A stretch of 64,000 bases of DNA. It comes from Oryzias latipes. Lineage: Eukaryota > Chordata > Actinopteri > Beloniformes > Adrianichthyidae. The position numbers and the translations under genes were made by a program. The notes beneath the pieces are model-generated. The model was not told where the DNA came from. It saw only the letters and a program-made list of their open reading frames with translations, and did not search any database. The DNA lies in the NCBI RefSeq assembly GCF_002234675.1, contig NC_019867.2, positions 21,985,042-22,049,041 of the forward strand, given 5' to 3'. This document shows, one piece after another, positions 1 to 11,601 of the stretch (within the stretch, counting starts at the first letter, position 1; each line of letters opens with the position of its first letter).

Positions 1-576
1 GAGCTAAAAGAATCTGGAAAAGCAGCAAGGCTGGCTCTTCAACCTTTGAATTTCTGCTTTCCTTTTTTCATCTCGTCTCTGTAGACACCCAACTAGCTGT
101 TCTTCAAAATGTTTTAAGTTGGTCATGACGATGTCTTCCATGGCCCGCATATTGTTATCTATGTCATTTCTGATTCTCTCTTCCCTATTTAAAGCACTGG
201 TCATTGAATCTCTAAAATCAGATTCAAGTGCATTTATTTTATCTTTCAGGTCCCCCAATTCAGCACTGAAGGAAGCAAGAGTTGGCAAAGTTAGGTAGGA
301 AGTGGCCTCCTCTTCAGCCTCCAAGTTGTCTTCCTCTGGGTCTGAAAGATAGAGTGAGCTAACTGGAGATGTGACTTCCCCAATAGGATTTCTCCTGGTA
401 ACCCATGTGTCCCGTCTTTCTGGGTCCTGCTCACCAGAGGTGTGGAGGAAGGAGAAAAACCTGGTGTCCTGTTCTGAAGGCCCTTCATCTTGTTCACCCC
501 CATCCTCATAACTCGGGATATTGCTCTCTGATGCCAGGTTTTGTCTGATCCTGGATTGACCGGCAAATTATGGTTG
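1..576 (-). CDS. Coiled-coil ORF of unknown family, possibly a retroelement gag-like protein (runs off left edge)
   Basis: An open minus-strand frame runs from a stop near 574-576 to a stop at the extreme left edge, about 190 codons. No ATG is visible near its upstream end, so the start may be spliced or lost. The upstream half is acidic and Ser/Pro-rich. The downstream half (about 4-324) has heptad-like spacing of Leu/Ile/Met with many Glu, Arg and Lys, as in a coiled coil. About 240 bp upstream of the frame (815-837, minus strand) lies a tract resembling a primer-binding site, next to a short TG...CA-ended segment (838-883). This raises the possibility of an LTR-element internal region. I do not recognise the protein family. 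Confidence 0.35.
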
Positions 577-814
577 GTTGATAAAAAAAAAATTCAGCCC
601 ATATATTTACCCTGGGGAAATTGTCACAAATAAAATACAAAAAACCCTGAAACACAATGCCAGGCAAGGGTATATCACAATATTAACCCTGTTCATAAGG
701 CTGACCACCACAACAAGAATATAAATAACAAAAATAGAAAAAAACTCTGAACGGGCGAATATTTATATTACCCAAAAGAAAAGAAAACCGTTTTGGCTTC
801 ATTGATTTTTACAT

Positions 815-884
815 GGTCCCCATAGTGGCCACCAAAATGTAACGCTAAAAAAAACAATAAAATAATTAATTTGAGTTGTTACAT
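815..884 (-). repeat. Possible LTR end plus primer-binding-site-like tract
   Basis: On the minus strand a segment beginning TGTAACAACTC and ending AGCGTTACA is followed directly by TTTTGGTGGCCACTATGGGG, the kind of sequence found where an LTR abuts a tRNA primer site. The TG...CA segment is only about 46 bp, so it would be a truncated LTR. Orientation agrees with the coiled-coil ORF at 1-576. Confidence 0.25.
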
Positions 885-974
885 TACCAAAGGAGGTTAC
901 TCACCATGTCAAACCAACTCTGGTCTGTCAGAGAAGGGAAGCTCGTTTTCGGCCTACATCATAAAATTGTCTAT

Positions 975-3120
975 TTATTTAAAAGTAAATTCTGTCCTAC
1001 GTTCCTGGTGGTCTGTGACCCTGTCGTACCAACTAGGAGTCTTTTCAAGTGACTTGACCAGTGTCCTCTCAATGGCCAGCAGAGCTAGGCTGCTTAAACG
1101 GCCTTGGCCCATTGTGTTTCGGGTGTAGGACTTGAGTCGCTTTAAACAGGAGAAACTCCTTTCTACACCTGCAGATGTAGCTCAAATTGTTGCCACTGTC
1201 ACGGCTGTGGCCGTATTTGGTTTTGTTTGGTTCTGTTTGCTCTGTGTTTTGTGTATTATTTCTGTATCAGAGTGGGACTTGTGTTTTTTGTGGATCTTTG
1301 TTTGTATTTCTGATTATTTTCAGGTGTGGTGGAAAGGGTGTGGCCTCCATTTGAACAAGCTGGCGGAGGCAGCCTTTAAAGCCACCACTTGGACCTCCAG
1401 CCAGTGGGAGGGGAGCCTTGCTGCAACAGTCTCCACTGCAGCTTGGCCCTCTTCTCCATTTTGGTTTTGATTTCACCTCTTGTTTAGTTGTGTGTTGCAC
1501 TTTAGTATTTTGTATTCATAGTTCTTCGTAGTTTGTATTTTTGTGCCCACTCTGATTAGTCTTTTGTTTTATAGTTATTTAAGTGAAGCTGTAGGGGTGA
1601 ACCGCCATTTTGTTTAGTACATGTTTTCTCCTGTTTTTGTTAGGTTAGGGAGGTTAGAGTTTTGTCATTTATTTCCCTTTCCTTTCATTTACAGGTAAGA
1701 TTACATGTTTCAGTTAGTTGGGGTTTTGTTTGTTATTTTGGCCTTGGTTCACCCTGAAGCCTTTTAGCTTCACTTTTAGTTATTGTTGGATTGTTTGTTT
1801 ATTTGTAAATAAATTTGGTTATTTTATGGAAACATTCGTTTGGTGCTCTTTGTTACAGTCAACTTTGGTAGCCAAACCGTTACTTTTTTATGTTATGCCC
1901 CCCCTAGCACCCCTAGACACAAAGGGGGCGTAACAGCCACTAATGAGAACAGTTTGTAAAGCTGAGGCACTGCACTGTCCAACTCCATGTCTTTAAGGAA
2001 CACCAAGTAATCACACAGCTTTCCCCTGCAAGTCCTGATCTGATTACAGTACTTGAAGTTCTGACCTCAGTCTTCCTGAATCAAAGTGATGGCCATAACT
2101 TTTCAGGACACTTTGGAAGGCCTCCTCTAGAAATACCTGTCTCATGTCATCAAATTTCCCTGGACTGACTAATTCTAAGAAGAGCATGCTTTCCAAATTT
2201 GAAAAACGTTGAGGAATCTGCTCCAAGATATTATCAAGGATGGCCATGTACAGATTTATGTATTGCACTTGTGGATCCTGCAATTGGGTCAGACGGTGCT
2301 TTCTAATGGGCTCATCTCGTGGGTCTAATGTGAGATCTGCTGTTTTGGCATAAATGGCTTAGAAAGCCCCCTCTGACCTCTTCTCTTTGACAAATGCAAG
2401 AAGAGATTCAATTCTGTTCTTGCAGTAAAGAACATCCATCGCCCTCTGCTGGACAATATCAAAGACCACATCAGTCTCAGAGAAGATTTGTTCATATATG
2501 AACAATATTAACACAAACTCATAATCCTCCAGTTTCCTCACAATACCTTTGGCACAATCCAGGTTATCATCATCCATTGTTGTATCTGCAATGATGTTCT
2601 CAAATGTCTGCAGGAGGCCATCATAATTGTTTGCCACAGTGCTCACTATCGGTGATGTGAAATTCCATCAAGTAGGAGCGTCTCTGGGCAACCTTGAACA
2701 GCCTGCAGACTCCAGAAAAGATGTCCTCTTTGTGGATTTTGAAAAACATGTGGCAAATCCAGAGTGATGCAAAAAAAAACTGCACTCAGGCAAGCATTTA
2801 GCCCCCTGTGACAGCACCAGATTCAGTCGGTGTGCATAGCAATGTACAAAAATTGCACTGGGGGCTATTGCTTTCACTTTGGCCTGCAGACCATTGAGAT
2901 CTGAAGCCATGACAGCAGCCCCAGCATAGGTCTGTGCCACAGGCTTGTCCTTAAAATTGTAGCCCTGCATGTTTTTCATTTAATGTCAAAAACGGACTGG
3001 GCATCTCGCCCCCCGCGAAACATCAAAAAATCCAATAAAGCGCTCCTGAATTTTACCTGCACTATCCACATTGCGAACAATGACAGAGAGTTGGGATGGC
3101 AGGATATATCAGTTGTTTCA
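975..3120 (-). pseudogene. hAT-type (ZMYM1-like) transposase, degraded and split by a solo LTR
   Basis: Minus-strand pieces at about 2668-3120, 2359-2646, 1941-2283 and 975-1191 read in order as one transposase. The first holds a VDETTDIS-like segment, then AQTYAGAAVMASDLNG and FVHCYAHRLNLVLSQ, hallmarks of the hAT RNase H-like catalytic core in fish ZMYM1-like proteins. The last holds TSAGVERSFSCLKRLKSY, the hAT C-terminal dimerisation motif. Frames are interrupted by shifts and stops (for example a TGA just before ATSAGVERSF). The piece ending LYKLFSLVA at about 1941 and the piece resuming at 1191 rejoin in frame once the intervening LTR and one target duplication are removed. The copy is inactive. 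Confidence 0.8.
1197..1935 (+). mobile_element. Solo LTR (739 bp) inserted in the hAT transposase
   Basis: The segment begins TGTCACGG and ends GGCGTAACA, and is flanked by the exact 5-bp direct repeat GCCAC at 1192-1196 and 1936-1940. An AATAAA near 1807 on the plus strand fits an LTR polyadenylation signal, suggesting plus orientation. No internal coding region adjoins it, so it is a solo LTR, probably Ty3/gypsy-like. Removing it restores the hAT reading frame. Confidence 0.75.
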
Positions 3121-4306
3121 TCCACGCAAATAGCTTCAGTGATTCCATACAGAATCGCTGTCAGTCAAAAGGAGATGCAGTCTTTCGACAGACCCTCCAA
3201 TCATCACGCAGAAGCTCCCCATTCACCCCCAGAGACGCTGAGCGTCCATGGGCGGGACATAATCGCAGCGTTTATCCAATGACTGTCTACTTTCGAAGCG
3301 CTGTAAAAAACGTTCAAAGCAGCCCCATTGAAGTCAATGGACGCTGGGTTTCTATAGGGAAATGCACTGCGACGCTGCGGGAATGTATAAGGAGGAAATC
3401 GAGTTAGCCGACCTGCTATAAGTAACTGATTCTGAACGAACTCCTCTTTGAGATGAACGTTTTCTAACGCATTTTGACCAATAATTTTGTGACATAAGGG
3501 AAGCCGAGCTTCCCTTGCAGTTTTAAAGAAATCGCCACTGAAACCAAAAAAAAAAAAAAAAAAAAAAAAAAAACACCACACAACAGTCGATCCCTGCAGG
3601 TGAAGCAGAATGCTCATAGTATTGTAGCGACCTGGGGGTTAGCCCCGCCTTCAGCCCCTAAGGCTCAGGGGAAGTGGGGAGTTTGGGGTGAAAACCTTGA
3701 GTGAGAGGGCTGGAAGTTGAAGTGACATCCATGCTGTTTGGGCTGTTAGAGTATTATTTAACTGAAAAACGGAATTTCACCTTTGGAAAAAAAAAAACTT
3801 TTTTGGTCATAAAAAATTATATTATTATTATTATTTACCAAGGCTGTGTCCCACCAAGGTGGGGTAGCCTAGACAAGGCACACAATTTTAGCTCCCTCTG
3901 TCTCTTCCCCAAACCCTCCTCCTTCAGTGCGTGAGTGCGTGTGTGCGTATGTGCGTGCGACTGGTCTGAGATAAAAAGAGAAAAAATTATATATAAATAA
4001 AAAATAACAGTTCGTGATACAACTTATTATTCAACCCCGTAAAATTTCCTGTTTTCCCAAAATCCAAGTCCCTCAGTGAATAAAATTTACAGTCGGCTGA
4101 TGTCCAGAAAAAATAGGATTCCATTAAAAAAAAAAATCCAGTAAAAACCAAAAAAAGTCCCAATCTTTCCATGGTACCATGACTTTCAAAAATATATTCC
4201 AAAAAGAAAAACAATAGACCTTTTTCCCACTTCCGCATTTTTTGCCCGGAAATACGTCAATTAAGTGTAAAAGAACTTCCTGTTAGCATAGCGGTAGATA
4301 TGAAAA
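3121..4306. other. Repeat-rich interval without recognised gene
   Basis: The interval continues the upstream part of the degraded hAT and then holds short repeats, a 28-base poly(A) at 3546-3573, a poly(T)-flanked segment and an ATT-rich tract near 3821-3836. No conserved coding segment was recognised. Confidence 0.5.
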
Positions 4307-5338
4307 ATGGCAGAGTCGAAGAGTTGCAGTTTCTGTTGTGTTCCAGGCTGTTTGTCTTCCAACCAAAAACAGCCCCACCTTTCATTTCATTATTTTCCTG
4401 TGGATCCAAACCTGAAACCCAAATGGATACAGGCGATCCGAAGAGAGGAAAGGCATAGTTTTATGTAAATACAGGTAGCACCGTCTACTGCTGGCATTTC
4501 CCTCCGGATTGTGGTGCAGCTGCGTCGTTCGTCGCCTGAAGAGTGGTGTTGTCCCGAGCCTATTCCCTTGGAACAACTTTACTGCTCCTTTGAGAAGGGA
4601 GTCAGTATATGACAGAACCTCAAAGGTCAGGCTATGCAGCTATGCTGTGAAGATGGCGACATGGTGGCTAAGCTAAGGCAGTAAAGATGGATCACAACTA
4701 CGTGACACACCCACCTGCAGGTAAGGTTGTTCATAATGTGTTTGGTTAACGTTAGTCAACTATGTGTACCCTTATTGGATAAATGCATTTCTACCTGAAC
4801 AAATTAACGTTTATAATAAAAGCTGTTCACGTTCCCCCACTATTTTAATTACCTGTATTTAATTACTTTTGAGTATTTTGTCATTTGTATTTTCCTTAAC
4901 AAAAATAAATGAAATGTATTTGTAATTAAATACTTAAAATACTTTTCGAAACATGATTACTGTGTTGTGTTGAAAGGTAGCAAAAATATGTTAAGACTGG
5001 TTTTTAATTCCTTTATCTTCACAGGGGCTCTGGATGAGGCTTTGGATTACAATTCATGACTTAGAAGCCAAGTTCCCTTGCTGGACCCAGGAGACGATGT
5101 CATGGCGGACAAAGAGTTCCTCGTTCAAGACCTCCTTACTGACAATGGATCTAAGCTCATCATTCCACCTTTTAAGCTTTCAGCTCAATTCAGCAAGGAG
5201 GAAACGGAACAAACCCAAGCCATTACCCGCCTCAGAATTATAGTGGAAAGAGTGATCGGTGTGATAAACCGATCACATCTGTCCTTTCACATCAGGGACT
5301 CTCCCGTGCCGTTCACACTGATGGACAGTGTGAATTAG
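4307..5338 (+). pseudogene. THAP + DDE_4 transposase remnant (ISL2EU/PIF-Harbinger-like)
   Basis: From an ATG at 4307 the frame reads a THAP zinc-finger start: a CCVPGC-type C2CH opening, then HYFPVDPNLKPKWIQAIRR. It stops early. The expected following THAP segments (HFPPDC, then LKSGVVPSLFPW) are present near 4490-4560 in shifted frames. At 5078-5338 the end of a DDE_Tnp_4 domain is readable: DKEFLVQDLL, IPPFKLSAQFSKEE, then RLRIIVERVIGVIN with the conserved VERxI motif carrying the catalytic Glu. The middle, with the other catalytic residues, was not found. THAP plus DDE_4 on one strand and a SWIM protein on the other is the layout I know for ISL2EU transposons. The copy is defective. Confidence 0.7.
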
Positions 5339-5649
5339 ATCTGGCTTAACTGCCGTGTTTTGGCAAATTATCAAGGACTTTTGTTTTGAAGAGTGAATTA
5401 ATGTGTGGTATGTAAATAATGTATAATGTGCAAATAGTATGGAAAAATGTAGTGTTCCCACATTTTCTTAAAATCGAATTAAACATAATTGTTATATTCT
5501 TTTTATTTTTCTTTTGAAATATGACTTTGACTTCACAACAGTAAGACAGAAGGCTGAACTGATTGTTAAAGACAAGATAAGTGTAATTTAAAGTATGCAT
5601 TCATGCATTTGCCTTAATATATATCCAATTTCTCTTTCATTCCATCTCA

Positions 5650-6345
5650 GAAACCCCATCCAACACAGCCAGGAGAGGTTGGTGCTGCACCTGGCATAAT
5701 CTGCTTCCAGATGCCATCATATATGGATCTGGCTGTGGTCCTACACAAGAGAAACACAAGATTATTGGTCACACAAAAAAGTTAGACATAAGTGAATAAC
5801 TACATTTAAATTTTATTCATTATATCTGCAATAATCATAATTTGGTTAGTCACAAGATTAGAAAAAACTAAACTTGCTCTCACAAAGCAACAAAAAGTTA
5901 ATTTAATCACCTGTACATGCCTTGTACAGTGTGGACCTCAGACCGTCCCTGCCAACTGTTTTGGGCTTTTGCACCACCAGCTCACTAACCGGTTCAGGAT
6001 GGATTCCCTTATAGGTAAAAGGCAAAAAGCAATTACAGTCTAGTCACTACTGGGGGTGTTTTTATAATAATTTACAGTTGTAATGGATACACATCCGTTC
6101 TTAAATCATAATGACAATTTTATCACAAACCCACCTGTGTTCTTGGTCTGTGCCATCTTTGCAAGCCACTCGTGCAGGCGGGGGGGGGGGGGGGGTGGAA
6201 GAACAGCCTGCAGACCAGCTGTGAATAATGTGTGGTCTGGAATAGGATGGCAACTATGTGATTGCAGAATCCTTTACCAGCTGCACAACTGCAGGAGAAA
6301 GCTTTCAGGTTGGCACTTTCTGCATCCAGTGATATCTGGACACAA
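5650..6345 (-). pseudogene. SWIM zinc-finger protein fragment (YqaJ-type partner of ISL2EU)
   Basis: On the minus strand 6345 to about 6200 reads a SWIM finger, CSCAAGKGFCNHIVAILFQT (C-x-C ... C-x-H). At about 6000-5930 it reads IHPEPVSELVVQKPKTVGRDG, and near 5740 DPYMMASGSRL. These are the conserved segments preceding the YqaJ nuclease domain in fish SWIM/YqaJ proteins. The YqaJ domain itself was not found. A G-run at 6180-6195 interrupts the frame. Convergent orientation to the THAP/DDE_4 remnant supports a single ISL2EU-like element covering about 4.3-6.4 kb. Confidence 0.6.
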
Positions 6346-6426
6346 TAAATTAAATAGGTTACAATTAAGACATACTTATGTTGCTACATCAATTTTCATA
6401 ATAACATGAAACTATAACTTTCAGTA

Positions 6427-6612
6427 GGGTGACCAGATTTGAGTTTGTAAAAAAGAGGAGTGAAGTGAGTTTGTGAGATATTTCATCAAGAGAAATTGGT
6501 GTGCAGAGCTGCGTACATAAAGCAAATACATTTCATCTATGTTCAATGTTATTTTATTATATAAGTATCAAAAAAGAGGACATGTCCAGGAAAAGAGGAC
6601 GTCTGGTCACCC
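6427..6612. mobile_element. 186-bp MITE with GGGTGACCAGA inverted ends
   Basis: The left end GGGTGACCAGATTT and right end GTCTGGTCACCC are inverted repeats, and TA flanks both sides (6425-6426 and 6613-6614). The internal sequence is AG-rich (GAGGACATGTCC near the right end). It has no coding capacity. The superfamily is not certain; a TA target would fit Tc1/mariner-like elements. Confidence 0.6.
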
Positions 6613-6628
6613 TAATTTCAGAAAAATA

Positions 6629-9544
6629 CTAATATGGCGTCAAAACAACTCCTTTACTCACAACTGGCTGTCTGCTTTGTTGTTTCACCTCAAGCCATTT
6701 TCCAACAGCTCGTCGCACCCAGGCAACAACATTAACTAACCTGCCAAGATCACTAAAGTTTTCTACAGTTACAACACTCCCAATTCTCCAACTAGTATAT
6801 GGCTTTAATGAACTGGTAGGTGTGCCTAGGCCTTGTTGAGCCATGTTTAAATTTGCTTGTGGAATTGGGTTACTGTCATCTCGACTTGCTTGTGCTCTGG
6901 TTACCACTGCTGTGAAGACATTTCTCTGAAGTTTGTTCACACTTTCTCTGGCATAAGCTGCAACCTCATTTGCAGATTTCATGGGCCACTCTTCTATAGG
7001 CCGTTTTAGGAACGCTGGTCCATCTTTCCATGCAGAGTTTTCTTTCAATCCCTCAGGAGACGCTCCTCTTGTAATGATGTCAGCAATATTTAATTCTCCA
7101 GGAATCCACCACCAGTCCTCCACTGACACAGCCTTCTGAATCTCACCAACACGGTTAGCAAAAAATGTTCGATATCCATAACTTTCTCTCTTAATTGCTC
7201 CAAGGACTGTTTGGCTGTCCATCAGATGAATCCATCGCTCAACTTCCACCCCTCCATGGTTCTCAAAGTATTTTCTTAGTCTGCTTGCAAAAACTGCACC
7301 ACAGAGTTCAGCTTTGGTTGCGTCTCCTTTCTGATCCAATGGTGCAAGCTTGGCTTTTGACTCAACAAAACGAACATCAATTCCAACCTTGGTGACCCAC
7401 CTCAGATACATCACAGCACCATAAGACTTATCACTTCCATCAGAAAAGGTGATCCCCCGTAGTTTCCCAGTCCAGTCAGCTGGTGTAATGCTTCGATAGA
7501 ATTTAATTTGTCTCAGATCCACCAACTCTTCAAAAAGCTTTATGGCTTCTTCTCTTAGACATGCTGAAAGGGGTTTATATATTTATATGCTCAGTTTTCC
7601 GCCACCTGCCTCTTAGAATGCCTTTCTTACTAAGATTGCACCCTTTTGTTTAGCAGGTGCTACTAAGCCGATAGGGTCATAAAGTCCAGCTACTTGGCTC
7701 AGCAGTTCTCTTCTAGTCAGTGGGTCAGGTGTTCCAGATCTCACCTCTTTCTTAAGCAGATCCTTTCCAAGTCTCATTTTTTTCTGTTTGTTGGAGAAGT
7801 TAATGGAAGTCAGCATATAAAGTTTATCCTCTTCAACATCGTATCCAACACCCAGAGCTTTATTATCTTCATCTCTCATTTGATTCGCAAGAATAATAGT
7901 TGTGCTTGGTATGGCTTCGTCTTGTTTTGTGTCAGGTTTTTTCCCAGTCGTTTCCCTCCCACTTTGCTGTGACCGGACCCATGGTTTCAAAGAGAAGCCT
8001 CCAGATTGCAAGATTTTCTCTACTCCTTCTGTTATTTTATCCAGTCGCTTCAGGCTATTGTGGGAAGTAAGGATGTCATCGACATAACTGTCTTCTTCAA
8101 TTACTCTGTGTTCCTCTTCTAGGTGAGCAAAGATTGGCAGATTAGCTGTTTATCTCATAGCTAACTGCACAATGCAGCCGGCTGGTCTGCCTCCAATGTT
8201 GACTCGGGTAATGGCAAACTCTTTTATTTCTTCTTCAAACTTATCCCTCCACAGGAATCTGTGTAAGTGCATCTCACGTTCTTCCAACCACACAGAGTTG
8301 TACATTTTCTTGATGTCGCCCAGGGCAGCATACAACCCTCGCCTGAACCTCAGTAAAACAGCTATTATAGGGTTTAACACATCTGGTCCCTTTAACAGAA
8401 GATCATTCATGCTTAGCCCTTTAAACCTCTGACTGCTGTTCCACACAAGCCGTACAGGAGTAGTCACAGAATGTGGATTCGGTGCCACCAGATGACTTGC
8501 ATACCAGACTGGTCCTGTCCAGTTCATTTTGCTCTTCTCAGTGAGTTCTATAGCTGCTCCCCGCTCAATCATTTCATGTATCTGGGTTGTATATGCAGCT
8601 TTCCACATTGGATCTCGATCCAGTTGTTTCTCAGTTTTCAAGAATGTTAACTCCACTGTATGCTTATTATTGGGGAGTATAGTAGGATCCTCCTTCCAGG
8701 GATATCTTGCATGCCAATGTGGAAACTTTACATGACTATCCTCCATCACATAAGTAAGGCCGTCTTTTATAATTTCAAGCTCCTTCTCCTTAGCCAGAGT
8801 CATTTCTTTTCCACCAGCTTGGCAATTTCCACATTGACATCCCCCGCATTTAGGCTCACAGGCTGCCCCAATACTCTCCCACCTCCACCATTTGAGAAAT
8901 TCATGATTGGTGGCAGTGGTAAACTTCACATTAGTTACATCTTGTTTTCTGAGATCAGGATTACAGTCAGTCTTTGGATCTCTATAAATCTCCTCATATC
9001 TTACAACAGCTGTTCTCATTGATCGGGCAAAGTGGGTTCTTGACTCCTGCACCAAAACTTCCACATCCTCAAAAAGGTCAGGATGTGCTCCACCCACTGT
9101 TATCCCCAATGGAATTTCCCACAAGACAAGATCTCCAATTACTTTCATTCTTTGTGGAGCCAGTCTCCCTTCTCTATGGCTGATGAGAAGCTCAATCTCT
9201 TTTGGTCTCTTTAGTTGCTCCAAATCAATGTCAGGAAAGAATGTCTTCAACTTCTCAGGTGTGATGACATCATACACTCTACCAATTTCATCAAGCCCAT
9301 AACAGACCAGTTCATGTGAGGCCACTGTGCCTTTAGGAGTTTTAATTCTGACTCTGAGAAGATATCTTTGTGTTGAAACTTTCATGGTCATTCCACCCAC
9401 CCCATGGACAATCAGTGTGACCTTCTCACTTTGCAATCTCAATCTTTCAGCAGCTTTGTGGGTAATATAGTTTGTATCGGATGCGAGATCTATCAGTGTC
9501 CCGATTTTTTGACCTGCATTAGCAGTAATCTCCATCAACATCAT
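6629..9544 (-). pseudogene. BEL/Pao retrotransposon pol region (protease, RT, RNase H), frameshifted, integrase missing
   Basis: Three minus-strand frames succeed one another. 8150-9544 starts with an aspartic-protease-like segment (LIDLASDTNYIT) and continues into the Pao-type reverse transcriptase (LVWNSSQRFKG, KMYNSVWLEEREMHLHRFLW). The RT catalytic box reads SYVDDILTS at about 8068-8094, between the open frames. 7613-8011 carries the rest of the RT and a Pao-specific segment (LLSQVAGLYDPIGLVAPAK). 6629-7525 is the RNase H-like domain (FSDGSDKSYGAVMY, MDSQTVLGAI, WWWIPGELNIADIITRG). No integrase follows; the element ends next to a MITE. The copy is broken by frameshifts. Confidence 0.85.
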
Positions 9545-9605
9545 GATGACAGGAAGTTCACAAAGTCCATTCTTTTTCAGCAGCTCAGACTGGGTTTTAC
9601 TTGTG

Positions 9606-11327
9606 TTAAGTCATTTTTCTTGAGTTGTTTGTAAAAGCTTTTCTACATTTTTCTGCCATACCTGGAGAAAGTTGAGATAAGAACTCCTGTTGCTCATCAG
9701 TCAGTTTGCAGTTGGTACTCCTCTCACAGACCTTCTTGTTCTTAACAGTATCTGCTTTTGGACAGAGGAAATAATGGTGGTTAGAAATGCCATCCTTTTT
9801 GCAGTCTTTATTTCTGCATAAAAAAGAATCAGTGCAATAACTGTCTCCATCGTGACATCCAAGGCATCTTCTGCAGGCTTTCAGTTTTTCTATAGCAGCA
9901 TGCTTATCATGGAGATTCAGTAGCTTGAACTTTTTACAGAAGAATATTTTATCACCATGTCCTCCGTCACCACACACAACACAAACATCATGAAGTGCTT
10001 TCTTTGTTACTCTTGTGGAGGCATACTGTTTGTCAAATGTTCTTGCAGGACGTTGAGCTGACTTCTCCATTTTATCCACCGTTTTTAACTGCTCCAGCCT
10101 CTCAAGGATTTTTTCCTGATGTTTTAGAAACTGCAAAAGTTCATCAAAATGGTTTTCTGATGAGATGTCATTTTTAGGCTCTACTAAAAAGGTTAGCCAG
10201 TCTCTTTTTATGAAGTCAGGTAGTTTACTTTCTATTGTTTGTGCCACCAATGGATTCTTTATCGCACCAGACGTCCCAAGCTCTGTCAGGTCTGTTAAAG
10301 CTTTCTCCACAGACTGTATTAGGTCAATGACTTTTCTTGGCTGATTTCCCCTCACAGGAGGGATCTTCTCTAATTCTTCCAGTATCTCAATGGTGATGGA
10401 TTCTTTATTTCCAAACCTGTTATTCAACACTCTGAAAATCTCATCCGCTGTACTATAAATTGACAATCTAAGGTCCTTGGCAATCTTGTCATCAACACTA
10501 TCCAAAAGTTGAATTTTTATGACTTTAGCTGACCCAGATGGCTCGCCTTGCTTTTGTAGTCTCTCCCAGTCTTTCCTCCATCTGTCAAAGTCTCTTTTAT
10601 TACCTGTGAAAATGGGAAGGGCTGTTGGCTTAATCCTCACAATGGGTACAGCAGGTGTTAATGATGTGGAGGGTACTCTGTCTCTTCCACCAACTACTTC
10701 CTCTTCAACCCTTCGAGCAGTAACAAACTCAACTTTCCTCAGCTCAAGGTTACTGCTGATTGCTTTTGAACCTCTGACTCGGCCATCCAGGTTCCTCCTT
10801 TCTTCCATAGGCATCCATTTCTCCCAGGCAGACATAATCCTGATCACCTCTTGCATCTTTTTACTAAGAAGAGTCATGTAGACCTCATACCCTTCTAGAT
10901 ACATTCCTTTTATAGGTAGGCCACTTGCTGCTTCAGCATTTTTTTCTGCCTCGAGAATAGAGGCTTCAACTTCATACTGACCATATCTTGACCACAAGTT
11001 CTTTTGAACTATTTCCTTTACTTCTTTAAACTTCTCTTCAGCATCAACTGCTGTCTTTTCAATGTCATAATCCAATGCCTTTTCAAGGATGTCCTCTGAT
11101 TCTTCTTTTGTTGTTTGAAATAAAAGTCCAACTTTGTACTCATCATTGCTTTCCAGAAGATGTTTGAAGTAGTCAGACAGTTTATGAAATTCTTCTTTTA
11201 GCTCTACTTCAGACATGCTGTTAGCTTCTCTAGTGAGAATGTTGGTCTGTCGTGTGAATCTGCTTTTTGCAGCAGTCCTCTCCCTTTTGAGTTCCTTAAC
11301 AGTCTTTCTTGGGCCTTCATTTGCCAT
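9606..11327 (-). CDS. BEL/Pao gag polyprotein (DUF1759-type, zinc knuckles), 573 codons
   Basis: One open frame from an ATG at 11325-11327. The N-terminal 200 residues are basic and coiled-coil-like. The central part reads ALPIFTGNKRDFDRWRKDWER and LRLSIYSTADEIFRVLNNRFG, typical of the DUF1759 gag region. The C-terminal region is Cys/His-rich (CVVCGDGGHG, CRRCLGCHDGDSYC), as in BEL/Pao nucleocapsid. It precedes the pol frames in the same orientation with a short gap. The open frame makes this the best-preserved part of the element. Confidence 0.8.
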   Translation of the reverse strand: MANEGPRKTVKELKRERTAAKSRFTRQTNILTREANSMSEVELKEEFHKLSDYFKHLLESNDEYKVGLLFQTTKEESEDILEKALDYDIEKTAVDAEEKFKEVKEIVQKNLWSRYGQYEVEASILEAEKNAEAASGLPIKGMYLEGYEVYMTLLSKKMQEVIRIMSAWEKWMPMEERRNLDGRVRGSKAISSNLELRKVEFVTARRVEEEVVGGRDRVPSTSLTPAVPIVRIKPTALPIFTGNKRDFDRWRKDWERLQKQGEPSGSAKVIKIQLLDSVDDKIAKDLRLSIYSTADEIFRVLNNRFGNKESITIEILEELEKIPPVRGNQPRKVIDLIQSVEKALTDLTELGTSGAIKNPLVAQTIESKLPDFIKRDWLTFLVEPKNDISSENHFDELLQFLKHQEKILERLEQLKTVDKMEKSAQRPARTFDKQYASTRVTKKALHDVCVVCGDGGHGDKIFFCKKFKLLNLHDKHAAIEKLKACRRCLGCHDGDSYCTDSFLCRNKDCKKDGISNHHYFLCPKADTVKNKKVCERSTNCKLTDEQQEFLSQLSPGMAEKCRKAFTNNSRKMT

Positions 11328-11590
11328 TTTTGTGTTGAGAACTCTCCACGTCTGCGTCAGCAGCTTTACACAGGACCTTCTGAAGCCTTTTATCTTCTCC
11401 TCCTGGCTGCATCGTGGTTATCAAGTGTAGAGTTATTTCTTTTCATTTTCAATGCTGCCCAACTCGAATGGCTCAGGAGACAACGGAGGACGCTGGACAA
11501 CTCCACTCATTTTAACTTCTTTTTATTTTCAACAAAGAATGGATGAGAGCCTGATAACCTTGAAATAAAACAGAAAATAATTAAACAGAT
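11328..11590 (-). repeat. BEL/Pao 5' leader and possible LTR remnant
   Basis: This is the segment upstream of gag. It contains TTGATAACCACGATGCAGCC on the minus strand just after CTCTACA, which could mark an LTR end and primer site, but no matching 3' LTR was found. It is cut off by the adjoining LINE. Confidence 0.3.
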
Positions 11591-11601
11591 ATCAGAAATG
11601 T

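Noticed and set aside
1132..1470. 112-codon plus-strand ORF
   Set aside because: It spans the hAT/LTR boundary and has no motif; a by-product of the insertion.
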